Assembly: GCF_017168235.1 (NCBI RefSeq)
Contig: NZ_JABFAO010000014.1
Span: 56,625-120,624 of the forward strand
DNA from: Rhodococcus sp. KRD197
GTDB lineage: Bacteria > Actinomycetota > Actinomycetes > Mycobacteriales > Mycobacteriaceae
Length of the DNA: 64,000 bases
Reading direction: 5' to 3'
Shown: in pieces, positions 60,086-64,000 of the stretch
Numbering within the stretch: the first letter of the stretch is position 1
How the letters are laid out: each line of letters begins with the position of its first letter
Program-made: the position numbers and the translations under genes
The notes under the pieces: model-generated
What the model saw: the letters and a program-made list of their open reading frames with translations, nothing else
What the model was told of the DNA's origin: nothing
Database searches by the model: none

Positions 60086-61204
60086 CTATTGGTTTTCGTC
60101 ACCCGTGACGATTCGCCGTGCAATCATCTGTTGCACCGTCTTTTGTTTGAAGTCCGCTGAGACCGATGTGTAGAGAGCGGTCGTTGAGGAGTAGCTGTGG
60201 CCGACTTGTTGTTGGACGAACAGTGGGTCGTAGCCGGCCTCGATGAGGTGGGTGACGTAGGAATGCCGCAGGGCATGCATCGACAGCTCTGGCGGCAGAC
60301 CTGCCGATTGCCGAACACGTTGAAACGAACGGTCAAAGTTTCGGATGCCGGCCGCGTCGGCACGTTCAGATGGCCAGAGCAACCTCGATCGATCAGCCGT
60401 GCTGAAGCGTTCCCGGCCTTCGGGCGAGATCCAGAACTTGAGCAGGTCGACGACCCAGTCGAACTCGGGAACCGTTAGGACGGTCCGCCGGCGTGGGCCG
60501 GATCCTTTGGTGCCCTTGGCCCAGCGGACTTGGCAGGCTCCGTACGGGCCGTAGGTCGGCACGTGCGGGTTCGGTCCGAAGTCAACGTATTCGAGCATGG
60601 CAAGCTCGCGTCGGCGCAGTCCGTAGGCGTAGCAGACCTTGAAGGCGATGGAATCTCGCAGGGCCGGCAGCCAGCTCTTGGAGGCCTTGGAGAACTCATA
60701 GTCGACCAAGTCGTCGGCAGCGTCGAAGAAGGTCTGCAGCTCGGGCTTGGTGTAGCTGCGTCGATGTGGTGGTACCGCATCATCGGTGGTGTGCCGGGGC
60801 GAGTTCCACTCGAACACCACCTGGCTGGGAACGTTCTGAAACACTCTCTCGCTGAACGTAACCCAGCCGTACCGCGGATCGGTCAGATAGCTACAAAACG
60901 CACGGATGGCATTCGAATTCGCCCTCAGCGTCGACAGCGCAAGCTGCTTCTCGCCACTGCGGCGATCGGCAAAATACTCATCGACATGGTGCGCCGACCA
61001 GGTCCACGGGTACTCGTTGCTGTGTTCCTGGAACCGTGTCACGACGCTGCACGACGACTTGATAAATGCGATGGTCAAACCCCGGGCAAGTAGTTGCGAG
61101 CGCCAGCCATCGAGCATCGCTTCGAACACGCGGTCCTCGGCGCGAAGTAGACCGACATCACCATCAGCGAGGAACGCTGGAACACCGCCTGGAACGATCT
61201 CCAT
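60086..61204 (-). CDS. tyrosine recombinase/integrase of the second module
   Basis: 372 residues from ATG 61204. Core-binding domain about 30-115; catalytic residues Arg197 ('YGLRRREL'), Lys230 ('RWAKGTKG'), His310 and Arg313 ('HALRHSYVTHL'), His336 ('VGHSYSSTT') and Tyr345 ('TALYTSV') are all present, so it should be active. First gene of the integrase-Xre-zinc-ribbon operon. Attachment sites were not identified. Confidence 0.9.
   Translation of the reverse strand: MEIVPGGVPAFLADGDVGLLRAEDRVFEAMLDGWRSQLLARGLTIAFIKSSCSVVTRFQEHSNEYPWTWSAHHVDEYFADRRSGEKQLALSTLRANSNAIRAFCSYLTDPRYGWVTFSERVFQNVPSQVVFEWNSPRHTTDDAVPPHRRSYTKPELQTFFDAADDLVDYEFSKASKSWLPALRDSIAFKVCYAYGLRRRELAMLEYVDFGPNPHVPTYGPYGACQVRWAKGTKGSGPRRRTVLTVPEFDWVVDLLKFWISPEGRERFSTADRSRLLWPSERADAAGIRNFDRSFQRVRQSAGLPPELSMHALRHSYVTHLIEAGYDPLFVQQQVGHSYSSTTALYTSVSADFKQKTVQQMIARRIVTGDENQ
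60096..60111. promoter_or_regulatory. palindrome P3, candidate operator of the Xre gene
   Basis: TCGTCAC-CC-GTGACGA, perfect 7-bp arms, inside the last codons of the integrase gene and 22-37 nt before the Xre start. Shares its core with P1 and P2. Confidence 0.6.
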
Positions 61205-61505
61205 AGCCGTACTGTACGCGAAAAACTCGCATTAGATGAGAGAAACCGATGCCGACCTGCGAGGGTCTGCCGGTAGTGACACAGACGCCGCGGTCGGTGC
61301 CCGGATAACATCGTGCGCTCAACGTGCGGAGATACGCGAAAGACACAGTGAGACGAGTACTTTCATCTGTTTGAACTCGTCCTACTTTATTGCCGATAAG
61401 CTAGATTATGTCAGTAGTTTGGTTATTCGCTCTGCGCGATCCCGGTCCTCACAGAGATGACCAGGTGGGGCACTCGCTACCGGTCACGTCGAGCACTGTT
61501 GATGC
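61205..61505. other. 301-bp intergenic stretch
   Basis: Contains the integrase promoter (leftward) and the 3' end of the metal-associated gene at 61506. No gene recognised; an AT-richer part near 61370-61425 contrasts with the surroundings and could be an element boundary. Confidence 0.35.
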
Positions 61506-61868
61506 TCACGCCGAGCCGAACAAGTCCGTCACCACTTCTCGGTCGTGGCCAGGGGCTCGAACAGTCATCGTCGTTGCCGTCGCAGCCGTGGTGAGATCGA
61601 ACGAGAAGAACGAGCAGCACGCGAGCTCGGAGGCTATGGCGCCGTTGAGTAGCTCGACGAACGCGGGTCCGGGAGGAAATGCGAACTCGATACCGTCGTC
61701 GATCGGGTGACTAGCGGTGGCGTGATCGAGGATCGAGGCCCATACCTCGATCCTGTGCGGTTGATCCGCCGCGGCGAGAGTGCAGGCCGGCGGCGCCCGC
61801 ATCACGCGCCCCGGCGCGGCGATCGGGCTGACAGCGTGACCAGTCGATGTCGACGTCTCAGGAAGCAT
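61506..61868 (-). CDS. small Cys-Cys protein divergent from merR
   Basis: 120 residues from ATG 61868. Contains a 'PPACTLAAADQPHRIEVWAS' start region with one Cys and 'SELACCSFFSFDL' with adjacent Cys residues, a pattern seen in small proteins encoded next to MerR-type metal regulators. Soluble, no membrane segment. Could bind the metal sensed by MerR. It shares a divergent promoter region with merR. Confidence 0.6.
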   Translation of the reverse strand: MLPETSTSTGHAVSPIAAPGRVMRAPPACTLAAADQPHRIEVWASILDHATASHPIDDGIEFAFPPGPAFVELLNGAIASELACCSFFSFDLTTAATATTMTVRAPGHDREVVTDLFGSA

Positions 61869-61896
61869 GGACACCACGCTAGGGCCTGCACCTGGG

Positions 61897-61942
61897 TGGA
61901 AGGTCAAGCATTTGACCTTCCACTCGACTCGAAGGTTTATCC
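61897..61942 (+). promoter_or_regulatory. MerR-type promoter with 19-bp spacer
   Basis: -35 TTGACC (61912-61917) and -10 TTATCC (61937-61942) are 19 bp apart, the over-long spacing typical of MerR-activated promoters. The spacer dyad ACCTTC ... GAAGGT sits between them, and a second perfect dyad TGGAAGGTCAA/TTGACCTTCCA spans 61897-61922. The merR ATG is 8 nt after the -10, so it is likely leaderless. Confidence 0.75.
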
Positions 61943-61949
61943 TCAACGC

Positions 61950-62381
61950 ATGTCCGATCTGCGCATTTCACAGCTGTCGTCGGTGACTGGAGTGCCGGCG
62001 ACCACGCTCCGGTTCTACGAAAGCGAGGGCTTACTCCCAGCCGAGCGGACGCCCAACGGATATCGCGTCTACGACGACCGCGCACAGCAACGACTATCGT
62101 TCATCACCGCCGCCAAAAGCCTGAATCTGTCGCTGCCGGAGATCAAGCTGCTTCTGCGGGTCTGGGAGAAGGACTCGTGCGCCGCGGTCAAGGCCGAACT
62201 CGCCCCTGCGATCGAGTCTCATATCGCGCATGCGAACGAGTCGATCTCACAGTTGACCGCTCTACGAGACAGTTTGACCGACGCACTGACCCGTCTCGGG
62301 GACACACCCGATGCGTCGACACCGTGCAACCCGGACTGCACCTGGCTGATCTCGACGAACCCTGCAGCAGGCACCGCGTGA
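61950..62381 (+). CDS. MerR-family metal-responsive regulator
   Basis: 143 residues from ATG 61950. N-terminal MerR HTH ('RISQLSSVTGVPATTLRFYE', 'EGLLPAERTPNGYRVYDDRA'), dimer helix, and a C-terminal metal loop 'CNPDC'. One more Cys in 'KDSCAAVK' completes a probable three-Cys site. The stop overlaps the start of the exporter (GTGA). A decayed copy lies at 18060-18462. Activates its operon from the 19-bp-spacer promoter, probably in response to arsenite or a soft metal. Confidence 0.88.
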   Translation: MSDLRISQLSSVTGVPATTLRFYESEGLLPAERTPNGYRVYDDRAQQRLSFITAAKSLNLSLPEIKLLLRVWEKDSCAAVKAELAPAIESHIAHANESISQLTALRDSLTDALTRLGDTPDASTPCNPDCTWLISTNPAAGTA

Positions 62382-63403
62382 ACGATTCGAGCGCTACCGC
62401 GGTGGTGGCATGGCTGGAGAAGCACCAGATTCCGCTCTACCTGCTCGCGCTGCTGGTCGGTGCCGTCACCGGGTTGAGTGCACCGTCGTCGGCGCACACG
62501 TTCGAGACTGCCATCAACCCGGTGCTGATCGTGTTGCTCTACGCGACATTTCTCGCAGTTCCGTTCTCCGCCATCGGTGCATCGCTGCGCGACGGACGCT
62601 TCCTCGTCACCGTGGTGGTACTCAACTTCGTTCTCGTGCCGATCGTCGTGTTCGCGCTCACTCGGTTCGTAACCGGCAATCAGGCGGTCCTGGTTGGGGT
62701 GCTGCTGGTGCTGTTGGCGCCGTGCATCGATTACGTCATCGTCTTCAGCGGGCTGGCCGGGGCCGCATCGGAAAGACTCCTCGCAAGCGCGCCGCTGTTG
62801 ATGCTGCTGCAGATCCTGTTTCTTCCGCTCTACCTCTGGTTGTTCGTCGGATCCGAGCTGGTGGAGATCATCGACATCGCACCCTTCGTCGAAGCGTTCG
62901 TACTACTGATCGTCGCTCCGTTGATGCTGGCAGCGCTGACCCAAGCGCTCGCTCGCCGACACCGAATCGGGACCCAGGCAATGGATCTCATGGCTTCGGT
63001 GATGGTTCCAGTCATGATGGCCACCCTCGCCGTTGTCGTTGCGTCGCAGATCGACGCGGTCCGCACCGAAGGAGCCAAGCTGGTCGGGGTGGTGCCGATC
63101 TTCGCTGCGTTCCTGATCATCATGGCAGTCGTCGGACTGGCGACCGCCCGGGTGACTCGTCAAGATGTTCCAGCCACGCGGGCGTTGATCTTTTTCGGTG
63201 CCACCCGCAATTCGTTGGTCGTCCTGCCTCTCGCACTCGCGCTCCCACCGGCCCTGTCTCTCGCAGCGGTCGTCGTGGTGACACAGACATTGGTGGAACT
63301 GATCGGGATGGTCGCCTACGTCCGGCTCGTTCCCCGCCTCGCCCCGAGCAGTGCACGCTACGGCAACGCTCACAGCGGCCACCGCACGATCACCGACCCA
63401 TGA
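62378..63403 (+). CDS. ACR3/bile-acid-symporter-family exporter (arsenic resistance-like)
   Basis: 341 residues from GTG 62378. Ten membrane helices of the BART fold: 'ALLVGAVTGLSAP', 'VLLVLLAPCIDYVIVFSGLA' (the helix containing a Cys, as in ACR3), 'FFGATRNSLVVLPLALALP'. ACR3 proteins export arsenite; the conserved Cys fits. Translationally coupled to merR, an unusual partner because arsenic operons usually have ArsR. Confidence 0.82.
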   Translation: MNDSSATAVVAWLEKHQIPLYLLALLVGAVTGLSAPSSAHTFETAINPVLIVLLYATFLAVPFSAIGASLRDGRFLVTVVVLNFVLVPIVVFALTRFVTGNQAVLVGVLLVLLAPCIDYVIVFSGLAGAASERLLASAPLLMLLQILFLPLYLWLFVGSELVEIIDIAPFVEAFVLLIVAPLMLAALTQALARRHRIGTQAMDLMASVMVPVMMATLAVVVASQIDAVRTEGAKLVGVVPIFAAFLIIMAVVGLATARVTRQDVPATRALIFFGATRNSLVVLPLALALPPALSLAAVVVVTQTLVELIGMVAYVRLVPRLAPSSARYGNAHSGHRTITDP

Positions 63404-63595
63404 TTAGATCGCGCAGGTTCGGGGTCGTTTCAATTGCGACAAACGCAATTGCAGTGAGTGTTCACTATGCAGTGCAGCGGATCGAAACGCTCTAGGCTGA
63501 ATCCAAAAGACCCTCCGCACGAAACACAAGATACGCATGCTGAACGAGGGAACCCGTCACCAACCGGGGCACCCGCTGTGTCAGGAGTTCGAACA

Positions 63596-64000
63596 ATGAC
63601 CGAATCACCGCGCGATGGCGCGACCGACCAGCTGGCAACTGCGTTGACTGTTGCTTTGGCTGCACGTACACGCGATGCCTTCACCGCCCTGCTGACCGAC
63701 GATGTGAGGTGGGGCGGAGAACTTCGCGGCGCGGGACACGAATGCACCGACCGGACACAAGTAGGTGACCACTACGCCGGACTGCTCGACAGTGGGCTCA
63801 CCCTTCGTGTCAGCAACATCGAACCAATTGACACCGCCCTGGACAACGTCCTCACAGTCCGTGTAGAGGTTTCCCGGCTCGATCACGACGACGCGCCGCC
63901 GGAGATGACAGTCCGAGTCACGCTACGGGACGGGTTGATCGCCGACATCTGCATTCTCGACGGGCCACCGGTCATCGAGGTGCTCTACGTCAAGGGATGC
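63596..64000 (+). CDS. SnoaL-like / NTF2-fold protein, partial at window end
   Basis: ATG 63596 (CAGGAG upstream) opens 135 codons without a stop before the window ends. Begins with a helix and 'AARTRDAFTALLTDDVRWGG', then 'HYAGLLDSGLTLRVSNIEPI', the SnoaL-like cone fold. Enzymes and binding proteins share this fold, so no function is assigned. Confidence 0.65.
   Translation, partial: MTESPRDGATDQLATALTVALAARTRDAFTALLTDDVRWGGELRGAGHECTDRTQVGDHYAGLLDSGLTLRVSNIEPIDTALDNVLTVRVEVSRLDHDDAPPEMTVRVTLRDGLIADICILDGPPVIEVLYVKGC

Overview
The window looks like accessory DNA of a GC-rich actinobacterium of the Rhodococcus/Gordonia type, most probably from a plasmid. The grounds are actinobacterial protein families throughout (DUF5134, DUF4229, DUF3105, DUF5593, CopD-CtaG fusions, a GlxR/CRP copy), frequent GTG/TTG starts with 4-nt gene overlaps, and two complete plasmid-type replication modules. 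No rRNA, tRNA or CRISPR array was seen.

Layout. 0-3.8 kb: a decayed copper cluster (DsbA fragment, copD-ctaG with an internal deletion, frameshifted PepSY gene) around one intact DUF5134 gene. 4.3-6.5 kb: an active tyrosine recombinase translationally coupled to a partner that lacks the catalytic Arg. 6.6-7.2 kb: remnants of DUF4229 and mntH. 7.6-13.9 kb: a four-gene iron operon (AMP ligase/carrier/acyltransferase fusion plus FbpABC-type transporter) with two IdeR/DtxR-like boxes. 14.2-17.8 kb: a Cd/Pb operon cmtR-cadA-lspA-cadD. 18.0-20.2 kb: merR pseudogene, a 33-residue Cys/Met-rich peptide and a divergent BlaI-M56 pair. 20.2-23.9 kb: remnants, small thiol and zinc-ribbon proteins, a DUF1275 protein, and a decayed second copy of the recombinase partner next to an intact DUF4229 gene.

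23.9-38.3 kb is the most coherent block: DUF3105-DUF305, an M23 peptidase, ctaG, copC, an extra cytochrome oxidase subunit I, blaR-like M56, blaI, a second M23 peptidase, copD-ctaG, a CDF exporter, a Rieske lipoprotein, lspA and a truncated lnt. Seven copies of a dyad of the form ACTATG-N3-CATAGT lie in front of seven transcription units here, including the blaI operon itself. This suggests one self-regulated BlaI/M56 regulon joining copper handling, respiration, peptidoglycan cleavage and lipoprotein processing.

38.3-54.3 kb is a replication region: two paralogous modules, each a small ribbon-helix-helix protein, a hairpin-containing leader and a primase-polymerase-like Rep, interrupted by an IS1380-family element and genes for DUF5593, an MBL hydrolase, a PAS-GGDEF cyclase and a ketoacyl synthase. 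54.4-64 kb holds a GlxR copy, an Xre-RES toxin-antitoxin pair, a HAD hydrolase, a second integrase module (integrase, Xre, zinc-ribbon pseudo-recombinase) associated with a repeated 16-22 bp palindrome, a MerR-controlled ACR3-like exporter and a SnoaL-like gene cut by the window end. Many genes are frameshifted or truncated, and several exist as one intact and one decayed copy, so the region appears to be a mosaic of repeated acquisition and decay.
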